Assembly: GCF_004358105.1 (NCBI RefSeq)
Contig: NZ_SMYL01000007.1
Span: forward strand, 62,001 to 126,000
DNA: 64,000 bases
Reading direction: 5' to 3'
From: Sapientia aquatica
GTDB taxonomy: Bacteria > Pseudomonadota > Gammaproteobacteria > Burkholderiales > Burkholderiaceae_D
Position 1 is the first letter of the stretch, and each line of letters begins with the position of its first letter. The translations under genes were made by a program, and so were the position numbers. Of this stretch, positions 8,825-17,592 are shown in pieces. The notes under the pieces were generated by a model. The model searched no databases. It was not told the DNA's origin and saw only the letters and a program-made list of their open reading frames with translations.

Positions 8825-10069
8825 TTAATTATGGCTAGCCTGCGCCGCACGAAGTTGCATTTCATGCTTAATGCGCGGACGGCATAAGGCAATGTAGCAG
8901 CACGATAAGGCCACCAAAGCCAAGGTAAAACCATTTAATCCCCAGGCGATATAGGCCAGCCGCATAACTTCAATTCCTAAGGCAAAACAAGCCATCGCTA
9001 ACATCGACATTCCGGCAGCGACAATTCCTTTAGGCATAGGCGAGGCCATCAAGGTAAAACGGTTCAACACGGCCATCGCCAACCCTTCCGCGAACGCGGT
9101 CAGACTAATGCCTGCCACCAAAAATACCGGCGACTTAAACGGTAACATCAAGCCCAGCAGGGCGATAATCAAGCCCAGACCGATGAACCAAAAACTAAGC
9201 AGCACCGAACGACCTAAGGGCCAGCGATCCGTTAAGCGAATTAGGATCAGATTGCCAACCACTAAACTGCCAAAAATCGGTAATTGCCACAGCCCGTATT
9301 CCATCAAACTCAGACCAAAATCGTTCACCAGTAACACCGGCGACATCGCGATCCAGCCTATGAGCGGCAAACTAATAAACGACACCGAGAGCGCTGCCAG
9401 CACAAAGCGGCCATGGGTAAAGAGCTGGACGTAATCCTTAAATAAAGCACTGAACGGCGGCTTGGGCGTGGCTAAATTGACCGTCTCTGGCATCTTGCGC
9501 CACAGCCCAATTAAGGCAATAAACGAAATCGACGCAATGAACAAAAAGCAGCTACGCCAAGGCGCCAATTGAATTAACGCCGCTCCCGCTAAGGGGCCGG
9601 CCATCGGAGCGAGTAGGGCGACGTTGGCCATTAGCGCGGTAACTTTGATCGCATTTTTTTCGTCAAAGGCTTCTTGCACGGTGGCGTAACCAACCGCGTT
9701 GATAAAACACAGCCCAATCCCTTGCAACACCCGCAGCGCCATAAAGGTTTCAATCGTGTGCACAAAATAGGTCGCCAAACACGCCAACAAAAAATACAGC
9801 ACGCCGCCGAGTAATACTTTGCGCCGGCCAATGCGATCTGATAATGGCCCTGTTAGCCAAGAAAGCCCTGCGCCGCCAATTAAAAACGCGGTCATCGACA
9901 TCGGCACCCAGGAAGCGCTCACACTAAATTCTTGCGTCACCATCAGCATTGCTGGTTGCGCCATATCGTTGGCGATATAGACCGCAAATTCAAATAGAAC
10001 GAGCGCAAGCGGAAACAGCAGCGTGTTGCGATTGAGTTGGGTGATTTTGGTGAAGTGGCTGGACGGCAT
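8825..10069 (-). CDS. mdfA: Major facilitator multidrug transporter, MdfA-like
   Basis: The 414-residue inner-membrane protein closely follows E. coli MdfA, a proton-drug antiporter with 12 membrane helices and broad specificity. The first helix reads ALVLFEFAVYIANDMAQP, which keeps the acidic residues matching MdfA E26 and D34 that govern cation recognition and proton coupling. The motif A loop GPLSDRIGRRKV lies near residues 74-85, and LRVLQGIGLCFINAVGY corresponds to helix 4 with its functional arginine. Similarity continues through the C-terminal half, so the protein is complete. It follows a psd terminator and is probably transcribed on its own. Confidence 0.88.
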   Translation of the reverse strand: MPSSHFTKITQLNRNTLLFPLALVLFEFAVYIANDMAQPAMLMVTQEFSVSASWVPMSMTAFLIGGAGLSWLTGPLSDRIGRRKVLLGGVLYFLLACLATYFVHTIETFMALRVLQGIGLCFINAVGYATVQEAFDEKNAIKVTALMANVALLAPMAGPLAGAALIQLAPWRSCFLFIASISFIALIGLWRKMPETVNLATPKPPFSALFKDYVQLFTHGRFVLAALSVSFISLPLIGWIAMSPVLLVNDFGLSLMEYGLWQLPIFGSLVVGNLILIRLTDRWPLGRSVLLSFWFIGLGLIIALLGLMLPFKSPVFLVAGISLTAFAEGLAMAVLNRFTLMASPMPKGIVAAGMSMLAMACFALGIEVMRLAYIAWGLNGFTLALVALSCCYIALCRPRIKHEMQLRAAQASHN

Positions 10070-10082
10070 CGATGTGGAGAAA

Positions 10083-10111
10083 TAAAAAATGGCTCAGAAA
10101 GATTCTGAGCC
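10083..10111 (-). terminator. Rho-independent terminator of psd
   Basis: Read on the minus strand, a perfect nine-base stem (GGCTCAGAA with TTCTGAGCC) with a three-base loop is followed by a run of six T. It lies 44 bases past the psd stop codon, between psd and mdfA. Confidence 0.85.
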
Positions 10112-10154
10112 GATCGCGATTATACCTTAGGGCGGATTCACCTCATTAAGGGTA

Positions 10155-11015
10155 TTACTTAGTTGCTAATGTCGCCATGACTTCACCTAAACGAACGCCG
10201 CCTTCGGGTTGCCAGGTGGGATTAAATTGCAATTGATTTTCTGGGAATAGCAGCACGACCGTTGAGCCGAGTAAGAAACGACCCATTTCTTCGCCCTGTT
10301 TGATCACGATTTGCTGATCTTGATAATTCCATTCGCGTACTTGCTTGGTGCGCGGCGGATTGACCACGCCATGCCAAACGGTCGCCATGCTACCGACGAT
10401 GGTCGCGCCAACTAAAGTCAATACGAATGGACCATGCTTTGACTCAAACACGCACACCACACGCTCGTTGCGTGCGAATAAATTTGGCACGCCGCGCGCA
10501 GTGACTGGATTGACCGAGAACAAATCGCCTGGTACATAAATCATGCGCGTTAAGCGCCCGTCGCACGGCATGTGAATCCGGTGGTAATCCTTGGGGCTTA
10601 GGTAAATATTGGCAAAGCTGCCGTTATTAAACTGCGCCGCTAATTGCTCGTCACCACCAACTAAGGCGGTGGTGGTGAAGTGATGCCCTTTGGCTTGGAA
10701 AATTTGATCATGCTCAATTTTTCCGAATTGGCTAATCGCGCCATCGACCGGGCAAACAAAGGCCGCATCGGCAATCGGGCGGGCCCCAGGTTTGAGCGGG
10801 CGAACAAAGAATTCGTTGAAGCTGGCGTAACTGCTGATATCCGAGTTCAGCGCTTCGTCCATATTGACGCCGTATTTTTTGACGAACCAGCGAATGATTT
10901 TAGTCGTATTGCTACCCGCTTTTGCGTTGGCAATATGCGCACCAAACTCGGTCAGCGCTTGTTTTGGGAGCAAATGTTGCAATAAGACGGCGAAGGTTTC
11001 GGACACGATAATCAA
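10155..11015 (-). CDS. psd: Phosphatidylserine decarboxylase proenzyme
   Basis: Psd makes phosphatidylethanolamine from phosphatidylserine at the inner membrane. The 286-residue proenzyme cuts itself between glycine and serine of an LGST motif, here residues 249-252, turning serine 251 into the pyruvoyl cofactor. VCPVDGAISQFGKI near residues 90-103 and SPKDYHRIHMPCDGRL near residues 140-155 are conserved active-site regions. A terminator follows the gene. A possible minus-strand promoter (TACAAT at 11058-11053 with TTGCCA further upstream at a long 19-base spacing) lies ahead of it, but this is weak. Confidence 0.95.
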   Translation of the reverse strand: MIIVSETFAVLLQHLLPKQALTEFGAHIANAKAGSNTTKIIRWFVKKYGVNMDEALNSDISSYASFNEFFVRPLKPGARPIADAAFVCPVDGAISQFGKIEHDQIFQAKGHHFTTTALVGGDEQLAAQFNNGSFANIYLSPKDYHRIHMPCDGRLTRMIYVPGDLFSVNPVTARGVPNLFARNERVVCVFESKHGPFVLTLVGATIVGSMATVWHGVVNPPRTKQVREWNYQDQQIVIKQGEEMGRFLLGSTVVLLFPENQLQFNPTWQPEGGVRLGEVMATLATK

Positions 11016-11355
11016 TAGAAAAAGAACGGCTGGATTGAAAAAGGGTGCCGCGATTGTACCGAGGTATTGTGGATTTGTGGCAATAGCTGAGTAAAACGGG
11101 TGGAAAATATCTTTATTGAAACTTGGTCGTTAAACGGGCTAGCCGCAATTGGCGAGCTTTGCCGTGAATTCATGATTTTCGCGAAAAATAATCACCCATT
11201 AAATGCAAAGAAAGAATAATTTTCCGCCGTTTTATTGAATAAATTCCAAATAATTCTCGGAATTGCAAACATTGGTTGAAGCTGCACGGGGTTTGATTTA
11301 TGTTTCCACAGTTACTCGATTTGCTGATTGTCCTTTTACCTTTCTTAGGAATCCC
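11016..11355. other. Divergent intergenic region between psd and the DUF885 gene
   Basis: These 340 bases separate the minus-strand psd from the plus-strand DUF885 gene, so they should hold both promoters. I see a possible -10 box for psd near 11053 but no clear operator, hairpin or small gene. The open frame extending upstream to 11263 has no signal peptide logic or ribosome binding site and is treated as noncoding. Confidence 0.45.
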
Positions 11356-13167
11356 ATGCGCACCAATCCACTGTTAGCGAAAGCTGTAAGCGCCACCTTT
11401 TTTGTGTCATCCGCCTTAGTCGGTATCTCCCTTTGCACCAGCGCTGCAGCGCAGCAAAACGCGGCGACGGCAACGCAAACTGCGGCGACCTCGATTAAAT
11501 CAAATCCATCGTTTGATCAATTAAGCAAACAATTTTTAAACGCGCTTTGGCAAGAATCTCCAGAAATGGCAATTGGTTTCGGCAAGTTTGATAACGCGGA
11601 CAGATTAACCATTCCGAACCAACATTCACGCGACCATTTTGTCGCATTTGCACATAAATGGTTAGCCAAATTTGCTGCGATTGATGCGAGCAAATTGCCC
11701 GCGCAGCAGAGCGGCGATTTAGACCTAATCCAAAACTTTTTGCGCTCCAGTGTTTGGCAAGAAACGACCTTCCGTGAATTTGAATGGAACCCAGCGCAAT
11801 ACAATATCGCCGGTGAGATTGACAGCATTATTAATACTGATTACGCCGACAAAGCGCAACGTATTCGCACGTTAATTAAGCGCTTGAAACATGCTCCAGC
11901 CTATTACCAAGCCGCGCGCAGCAGCATCGTCCGCCCAACGATGGAACATACTCAACTAGCGATCCAGCAAGCGCCGGGCGCGCTCGTGATGCTCGACCAA
12001 GTCGAGAAAGAAGCGACCGAAGTTAAGTTGAGCAAAACGGAACAAGCAGAATTAAAACAGCGCATTGCCGCGGCCCGTCAAGCGGTTAATGACTATAAAA
12101 CATGGTTGATCGATTTAGCCAAAACTCAAAACGCATCGAATACGCGTTCCTTCCGCATCGGTGCCGATTTGTACGAAGCCAAATTTGGCTACGACATTCA
12201 ATCGAGATTCACCGCCAAACAAATGTTCGAGCGCGCCGTCGCCGCTAAGCAAACCATGCATCTAAACATGGAAAAATTGGCCGACGAGCTGTGGCCAAAA
12301 TACATGGGCGATCAAGTTAAGCCGCAAGATCCACTAGTGAAAATCGAGCAAGTAATTGCCAAATTATCGGAAAATCACACCACGCCGGATAAATTAATGT
12401 CCGACATCCGCGCCCATATTCCAGCACTAGAAAACTGGATTACCTCGCACGATTTATTAACGCTAGATCCAAGCAAACCATTGGTGGTGCGTGAAACGCC
12501 TGAATATCAGCGTGGCGTTTCGGTAGCGTCACTCGATTCGGCGCAACCATTTACACCGACGCGTGACACGTACTACAACGTCACCCCAATTAACGACCGC
12601 ACACCCGAGCAGATCGAAAGCACTTTGCGTGAATACAATTATTGGGTACTACAAATTTTGAGTATCCATGAGGGCGTTCCAGGGCATTACGTGCAACTAT
12701 TACACGCCAATAAATCGCCGTCGTTAATTAAGAGTTTGTTCGGCAATGGCGCGATGATTGAAGGTTGGGCGGTATATGGTGAGCGCATGATGCTCGAATC
12801 GGGCTACGGCGGCAACGCGCCAGAAATGTGGTTGATGTATGACAAATGGAACCTGCGTTCCATCTGCAACACCATTCTCGATTACAGCGTGCACGTCAAC
12901 GGCATGAGCGAGCAAGACGCCATTCATTTGCTCACCAAGGAAGCCTTCCAAAGCCAAGCCGAAGCCGCGGGAAAATGGCGTCGCGTCCAGTTAAGTTCGG
13001 TGCAGTTGGATAGCTATTTCAGTGGCTACAGCGAGATCATGGCCTTGCGCGAAGAACGTAAAAAAGCCTTGGGCGACAAGTTCGATTTAAAACAATTCCA
13101 CGAACAATTCTTAAGCTACGGCAGTGCGCCGGTGCGGATGATTAAAGGGTTTATGGAGAAGAATTGA
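11356..13167 (+). CDS. Secreted DUF885 family protein (putative metallohydrolase)
   Basis: The ATG at 11356 is chosen because TTAGGA lies just upstream and the frame then opens with a clean signal peptide of about 34 residues ending in SAAAQQ. A longer frame from 11263 lacks both. The mature 570-residue protein belongs to DUF885, a family of largely uncharacterised exported proteins with a gluzincin-like fold. The key motif is HEGVPGH at residues 438-444, followed about 35 residues later by GWAVYGERMM, a pattern that suggests zinc ligands and a catalytic glutamate. It is probably periplasmic and monocistronic. Its substrate, perhaps peptides, is unknown. Confidence 0.85.
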   Translation: MRTNPLLAKAVSATFFVSSALVGISLCTSAAAQQNAATATQTAATSIKSNPSFDQLSKQFLNALWQESPEMAIGFGKFDNADRLTIPNQHSRDHFVAFAHKWLAKFAAIDASKLPAQQSGDLDLIQNFLRSSVWQETTFREFEWNPAQYNIAGEIDSIINTDYADKAQRIRTLIKRLKHAPAYYQAARSSIVRPTMEHTQLAIQQAPGALVMLDQVEKEATEVKLSKTEQAELKQRIAAARQAVNDYKTWLIDLAKTQNASNTRSFRIGADLYEAKFGYDIQSRFTAKQMFERAVAAKQTMHLNMEKLADELWPKYMGDQVKPQDPLVKIEQVIAKLSENHTTPDKLMSDIRAHIPALENWITSHDLLTLDPSKPLVVRETPEYQRGVSVASLDSAQPFTPTRDTYYNVTPINDRTPEQIESTLREYNYWVLQILSIHEGVPGHYVQLLHANKSPSLIKSLFGNGAMIEGWAVYGERMMLESGYGGNAPEMWLMYDKWNLRSICNTILDYSVHVNGMSEQDAIHLLTKEAFQSQAEAAGKWRRVQLSSVQLDSYFSGYSEIMALREERKKALGDKFDLKQFHEQFLSYGSAPVRMIKGFMEKN

Positions 13168-13275
13168 GATTTGCTTAAGTTAGGCGCCAGACGCGAGTTT
13201 GGCACCTATGCCCAAAGCGGGAAAATTGGCTAATTCGTCTCAATTCAAATTGATGTGATAGGTGGGGATTAAAAA

Positions 13276-13581
13276 ATGTCCTATTTGGCGTGGTGCTTGG
13301 CACCGGCAGTGATGCTGAGTTTTGTTGCATCGATTGAATTGAATGAAAGTGATTCTTTTTCGGCTAGTGAAAAGCTAGTTTGGTTTATTCCGTTGTGGAT
13401 ACTCCCATATTTAGGATTTTTTTTATTTCGCTTCGTGCTCAGAAAGAAAAGTGGGCCAGTTGCATTTGAGGGAACTGGCGATTTTAATGCATACGATGAA
13501 AGGGAAATAGATCTTCAGGCGCACAGCATCAACTTAGATGCTCACGTTGGTTCGGACAGTTTTTTTGATGCCAATCATTGA
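13276..13581 (+). CDS. Small membrane protein of unknown function
   Basis: A GGTGGGG ribosome binding site precedes the ATG of this 101-residue frame. The protein has two hydrophobic segments, about residues 3-20 and 33-53, followed by a basic RKKSG stop-transfer stretch and an acidic soluble tail rich in Asp and Glu. This suggests a two-helix inner-membrane protein with the tail in the cytoplasm. The second segment loosely recalls the short PLDc_N domain, but I do not see enough to claim it. It lies 108 bases after the DUF885 gene, and no neighbour explains its role. Confidence 0.55.
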   Translation: MSYLAWCLAPAVMLSFVASIELNESDSFSASEKLVWFIPLWILPYLGFFLFRFVLRKKSGPVAFEGTGDFNAYDEREIDLQAHSINLDAHVGSDSFFDANH

Positions 13582-13720
13582 GGTTGTCGTGTCGGTCTAC
13601 TGAGGATTCAAGCTAATCTGCCGAGCCATTTAGCGTTTCTTTGCTTATTTCAATACTCAAATAACTAATCCAATTTCCTCGTCAGGTCTACTTAATATCA
13701 GTATGAAATTTCCCATTTGA

Positions 13721-13753
13721 TTGATAAGTTAAGTTCTAATATTGTACAATATT
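13721..13753 (+). promoter_or_regulatory. Promoter and palindromic operator of the toxin-antitoxin pair
   Basis: TTGATA at 13721-13726 and TACAAT at 13745-13750 are separated by 18 bases, a good sigma-70 arrangement. The -10 box sits inside a perfect 16-base palindrome (AATATTGTACAATATT, 13738-13753) with TGTACA at its centre. TGTACA is the core recognised by E. coli YefM, so this is a likely autoregulatory operator for the downstream antitoxin. Confidence 0.7.
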
Positions 13754-13781
13754 TATTAATGCATTTATTAAGGAATTTGAG

Positions 13782-14063
13782 ATGGGATTGAGAGCCAGTG
13801 ATGTTGTTCCTATCAGCGAAGCACGCGCGCGACTGACCGAGCTTGCGGAAGAAGTTGTCGATGGTGGCGCTGAAAAAGTGCTTACCAAGAACGGCGCGAG
13901 TTACGTTGCAATCATCGACGCAAAAAAGCTCGATTACTACCATATTTTGGAGCAGGAACATGCAGGGTTGGTGTTACTGGACGAGGTGGAAAGAGGATTG
14001 CGGCAAATTGCGGCAGGCGAGCGAATTTCCAACGTGGATTTAATGAATGCGCTGTCAGACTGA
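13782..14063 (+). CDS. Type II antitoxin, Phd/YefM family
   Basis: The 93-residue protein fits the Phd/YefM fold: an N-terminal DNA-binding part reading VVPISEARARLTELAEEV (residues 8-25) followed by a beta strand segment EKVLTKNGASYVAII and a C-terminal helical stretch that would wrap the toxin. Its stop overlaps the toxin start by one base, giving tight translational coupling. A YefM-like TGTACA palindrome overlaps the promoter, consistent with autorepression by the antitoxin and its complex. The pair lies between an unrelated small membrane gene and the sulfate operon and is probably a mobile module, though base composition does not stand out. Confidence 0.85.
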   Translation: MGLRASDVVPISEARARLTELAEEVVDGGAEKVLTKNGASYVAIIDAKKLDYYHILEQEHAGLVLLDEVERGLRQIAAGERISNVDLMNALSD

Positions 14064-14446
14064 TGGTGTTGCCAATTACCGTTAAGGTCGAAGCTACACC
14101 GAATTTCTTGGCGAATTTAGATGAGGCATACGCCTTTTTTAAAGCGCAGGATAGTGACTCTGCTGATTTCCGTTTAGAAAAATTGAAGTCCGAATTACGC
14201 GATATGATTCCTATAATTGCTTGGTCTCCAGCGAGTGGGCGACCTGCGCGGTTTTTGAGTGGAAAATCTGCTCAAGCGTGTGTTCGGACTGAAACTGTTT
14301 TGCGACTTGCACAAAGCGTTGGCCTGCCATTTCTGCGTGAGTACGTTGTTGGACAACATATTGTGCTTTATGCACATTCTGAAACGGATGCCGTGTTGTT
14401 GGCGTTGAAGCATCAAAGACAACTCACGTATTTCGTTAATCAATGA
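14063..14446 (+). CDS. Type II toxin, RelE/ParE superfamily
   Basis: This 127-residue protein follows the antitoxin with a one-base overlap (TGATG). It has the RelE/ParE outline: an N-terminal helical pair (FLANLDEAYAFFKAQ), a central strand region and the C-terminal LREYVVGQHIVLYAHSETD strand pair, followed by a basic LKHQRQLTYF end. It is somewhat longer than the usual 90-105 residues. Whether it cuts mRNA on the ribosome (RelE, YoeB) or inhibits gyrase (ParE) cannot be told from sequence. It ends 91 bases before the convergent cobA gene. Confidence 0.75.
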   Translation: MVLPITVKVEATPNFLANLDEAYAFFKAQDSDSADFRLEKLKSELRDMIPIIAWSPASGRPARFLSGKSAQACVRTETVLRLAQSVGLPFLREYVVGQHIVLYAHSETDAVLLALKHQRQLTYFVNQ

Positions 14447-14537
14447 GTTAAACGAAGTTTGGCAACTGGGTAATTCGGCAAGCTGATTACAAATTTGGGG
14501 TTCTTTGCGAGTTAATAGTCTTTTCCTCGACTTGAAA

Positions 14538-15242
14538 CTAATTCGCTTCTCGCCCAGCAAATGCCTCTCCCATCATCACCAAAACCGGCCCTTCGCAATC
14601 CGCCAATCCGAGCCGTAAATCGCTGAGTTTCAAGCGCTGGATGCGTTGATTATGCAGGCTGCAATTTTCAATTATCACGACGGGTAAATCCGCCGATCGC
14701 CCTTGCGCTAACAAGATGTCGGCGGTTTCTAAGGCTTTTTGACCGCCCATGTACTGCACCAACGTATCGCAATCGGGGAGTTGGGTTGTTTGGGGTAGTT
14801 CGGGTGCGCTGCTGGAGGTGAAAAAGGCGACGCTGCGGGCGATGCCGCGTTTGGTGAGTGGTTGCAAGGTGGTCGCTGCTGCGGCGAAGGCAGTGCTAAT
14901 GCCCGGGACGACTTCGACTTCAATACTGGCTTGTTCTAAAGCGGCTAATTCCTCGTCAGCGCGCCCGAATAACATCGGATCGCCACCTTTTAGGCGCACG
15001 ACTAAATTATGTTGTAAGCCATAACTGACCAGTTGTTGATTGATTTCTGCTTGCGCGGTGGAGCGTTTGCCGTTGCGTTTGCCTACTGGGACTTTGATCG
15101 CTTGCGGGCAAAGCGCCAGCATTTCTTGGCTGACTAACGCGTCGTGTAAAACGACATCGGCTTGGGCTAATAGCCGCGCCCCGCGTACAGTGATTAAATC
15201 TGCTGCACCGGGACCGGCTCCGATTAAAACGACTTTGCCCAT
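14538..15242 (-). CDS. cobA: Uroporphyrinogen-III C-methyltransferase
   Basis: The enzyme adds two methyl groups from SAM to uroporphyrinogen III, giving precorrin-2 for siroheme. The 234-residue protein starts GKVVLIGAGPGAADLITVRG, the SAM-binding P1 loop, and has VVRLKGGDPMLFGR near residues 81-94. It has no CysG dehydrogenase/ferrochelatase domain, so those steps must be supplied elsewhere. It is the last gene of the sulfate assimilation operon, 16 bases after cysN; siroheme is the cofactor of the sulfite reductase encoded upstream, which explains its place. The symbol could equally be sumT. Confidence 0.93.
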   Translation of the reverse strand: MGKVVLIGAGPGAADLITVRGARLLAQADVVLHDALVSQEMLALCPQAIKVPVGKRNGKRSTAQAEINQQLVSYGLQHNLVVRLKGGDPMLFGRADEELAALEQASIEVEVVPGISTAFAAAATTLQPLTKRGIARSVAFFTSSSAPELPQTTQLPDCDTLVQYMGGQKALETADILLAQGRSADLPVVIIENCSLHNQRIQRLKLSDLRLGLADCEGPVLVMMGEAFAGREAN

Positions 15243-15258
15243 GAGATTGCGCGAGGAA

Positions 15259-16584
15259 TTAGGAAAGCCTAATCATACCCGCAGCAACTGTTTGATGGCT
15301 GACTTGATCGATCAAAATAAACGCGCCAGTGCTGCGCACATCGTTGTAATTATCGGCTGCCAGCGGCTGCTGGACGGTGATTTTTACGCGCGCGATATCG
15401 TTGAGTTGCAAGCTAGTCGCGGCGCGGGTTTCTTGGGTGTTGATGTCCAAGAGCGTATCGATGGCCGTGACCTTGGCAGCGACCTGTTTGGTGGTGTGTT
15501 TTAGTAAATATTTACGTTTAAAGTCGAGCGGCTCTTCGGACAACCAGCACACATCTGCTTCAACATTACTGATTTGGGTCGCTGGACGATCAACTTGCGC
15601 GAGCATATCGCCGCGAGAAATATCTAAATGCTCATTTAATAAAATCGTGACAGATTGACCAACCACAGCAGAAGGCAATGAGCCTTCTAACACGACGATG
15701 TCTTTGACCGTGCCGATTTGTCCGCTCGGTTGCACCACCAATTTATCGCCCACACTGACTTTACCCGCTTCGATACGCCCCATGTAACCACGGAAATCAT
15801 TGGCTTCATGGCCGTTGTGACGCGCAACCAATTGCACGGGAAAGCGCAATGGTTCGTCGTGCGAAGCATCATAGACGCTGAGTGACTCTAATAAATTGAT
15901 TAAGGTTGGGCCGTTATACCAATTTAATTTATCGCCTTTTTCGACCACGTTGTCACCCGCCAAAGCCGATAGCGGAATAGGCGTCACGTCGCGCAAGCCA
16001 AGTTGCTGGGCGAATTGCTGGTAAGCCGCGACGATGCGGTCGTACTTGGATTGGTCGTAGCCGATCAAATCCATTTTATTGACTGCCACGATCACATGCT
16101 CGATTTGCAGCAAATGCGCGATTGTCGAATGGCGCTTAGTTTGGATGAGCAAATCCACCGAGCCATCGTCGTTAAATTTAACTTTGGATACGTCGATTAA
16201 AATGATGACTGCATCGGCGGTTGATGCGCCGGTCACCATGTTGCGCGTATATTGCTCGTGGCCCGGTGTATCGGCGATGATAAATTTACGTTTTGGCGTG
16301 GCGAAGTAGCGGTAGGCCACATCAATGGTAATGCCTTGTTCGCGCTCTGCTTCCAAGCCATCAGTTAATAGCGACAAATCAATCGTGTCGCCTACCGTGC
16401 GTTTGTGTTTGGCGCGTGACATCGCATCCAATTGATCGGCAAAAATTCCTTTGCTATCAAATAGCAAGCGGCCAATTAAGGTGCTCTTGCCATCGTCCAC
16501 CGAACCGGCAGTGATAAAGCGTAATAGGCCGCGCTCTTTGGTTATGTCTTGTAACGCGTGCGGTGAATTTAATGCGGCATTCAT
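15259..16584 (-). CDS. cysN: Sulfate adenylyltransferase subunit 1 (GTPase)
   Basis: CysN is the GTPase subunit that drives the sulfate adenylylation performed by CysD, making adenosine 5'-phosphosulfate. The 441-residue protein has the G1 loop GSVDDGKSTLIGRL at about residues 27-40, the G3 motif DTPGHEQYTRNM near residue 105 and the NKMD G4 motif near residue 168. It ends after the beta-barrel domains, with no fused APS kinase (CysC). It shares its first base with the last base of cysD, indicating coupled translation. Confidence 0.95.
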   Translation of the reverse strand: MNAALNSPHALQDITKERGLLRFITAGSVDDGKSTLIGRLLFDSKGIFADQLDAMSRAKHKRTVGDTIDLSLLTDGLEAEREQGITIDVAYRYFATPKRKFIIADTPGHEQYTRNMVTGASTADAVIILIDVSKVKFNDDGSVDLLIQTKRHSTIAHLLQIEHVIVAVNKMDLIGYDQSKYDRIVAAYQQFAQQLGLRDVTPIPLSALAGDNVVEKGDKLNWYNGPTLINLLESLSVYDASHDEPLRFPVQLVARHNGHEANDFRGYMGRIEAGKVSVGDKLVVQPSGQIGTVKDIVVLEGSLPSAVVGQSVTILLNEHLDISRGDMLAQVDRPATQISNVEADVCWLSEEPLDFKRKYLLKHTTKQVAAKVTAIDTLLDINTQETRAATSLQLNDIARVKITVQQPLAADNYNDVRSTGAFILIDQVSHQTVAAGMIRLS

Positions 16585-17534
16585 TAGAAATATCCTTCTT
16601 TTTTACGTTTTTCCATGGACGCTTCAGACGTTTGATCGTCCATGCGAGTGGCGCCGCGTTCGGTGATTTGCGTGATGGCGGTCTCTGCAATAATGTCAGC
16701 GACCGTCGCAGCGTCGGAGGAAACTGGGCAGGTGCAAGAAATATCGCCCACGGTGCGGAAGCGCACGGTTTGGGTGACGACTTGCTCGCCTTCTTTGGCG
16801 GGCGTCAAATCGGTCAGCGGCACCAGCAAACCATTGCGTGGAATGACTTGGCGTTGATGGGCAAAATAAATCGACGGCAGGGCGAGTTTTTCGCGCTCGA
16901 TGTACTGCCAAACGTCCAATTCGGTCCAGTTCGAAATCGGGAAGACGCGAATGTTTTCACCTGGATGCACGCGGGCATTGTACAAATCCCATAATTCGGG
17001 ACGCTGCGCTTTGGGATTCCATTGACCGAATTCATCGCGGAAAGAGAAGATGCGTTCTTTGGCGCGGGCTTTTTCTTCGTCGCGCCGCGCACCGCCTATG
17101 CAGGCGTCAAATTTGAATTCTTCAATCGCTTCCAATAACGTCACCGCTTGCGCTGCATTGCGTGAATCTGTGGCGGGATTGCGTAGGCGTACCGTGCCGC
17201 GTTTGATCGAATCTTCTACCGAGCGCACGATTAAACGCTCACCCAATTCAGCGGCGCGTTGATCGCGGAAGGTGATTACTTCCTCAAAATTATGCCCGGT
17301 GTCGATGTGCATTAATGGAAATGGGAACGAACCGGGGCGGAACGCTTTTTCGGCCAAGCGCAACATCACCACAGAATCTTTCCCGCCCGAAAACAGCAAA
17401 ACAGGATTGGCGCATTCGGCGGCCACTTCGCGCATGATGTGGATCGCTTCGGATTCGAGCCAATCCAGATGGCGGTTGCTGGCCGGATCGATAAAAGTCG
17501 GCGTTGCCGCGGGAGATGAAACTGATGTAGTCAT
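16584..17534 (-). CDS. cysD: Sulfate adenylyltransferase subunit 2
   Basis: CysD is the catalytic ATP pyrophosphatase subunit that converts ATP and sulfate to APS and pyrophosphate. The 316-residue protein carries the PP-loop SGGKDSVVMLRLAEKAF near residues 49-65, MHIDTGHNFEEVI near 76-88 and the ISNWTELDVWQYI segment near 200-212. It lies 58 bases downstream of cysH and overlaps cysN by one base. Length and motifs are standard. Confidence 0.96.
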   Translation of the reverse strand: MTTSVSSPAATPTFIDPASNRHLDWLESEAIHIMREVAAECANPVLLFSGGKDSVVMLRLAEKAFRPGSFPFPLMHIDTGHNFEEVITFRDQRAAELGERLIVRSVEDSIKRGTVRLRNPATDSRNAAQAVTLLEAIEEFKFDACIGGARRDEEKARAKERIFSFRDEFGQWNPKAQRPELWDLYNARVHPGENIRVFPISNWTELDVWQYIEREKLALPSIYFAHQRQVIPRNGLLVPLTDLTPAKEGEQVVTQTVRFRTVGDISCTCPVSSDAATVADIIAETAITQITERGATRMDDQTSEASMEKRKKEGYF

Positions 17535-17592
17535 AGTGAGGCCTTGCTAAATTTTTACTGAAATGGCGAGCTTGCGGTGTTGCTAAAAACGT

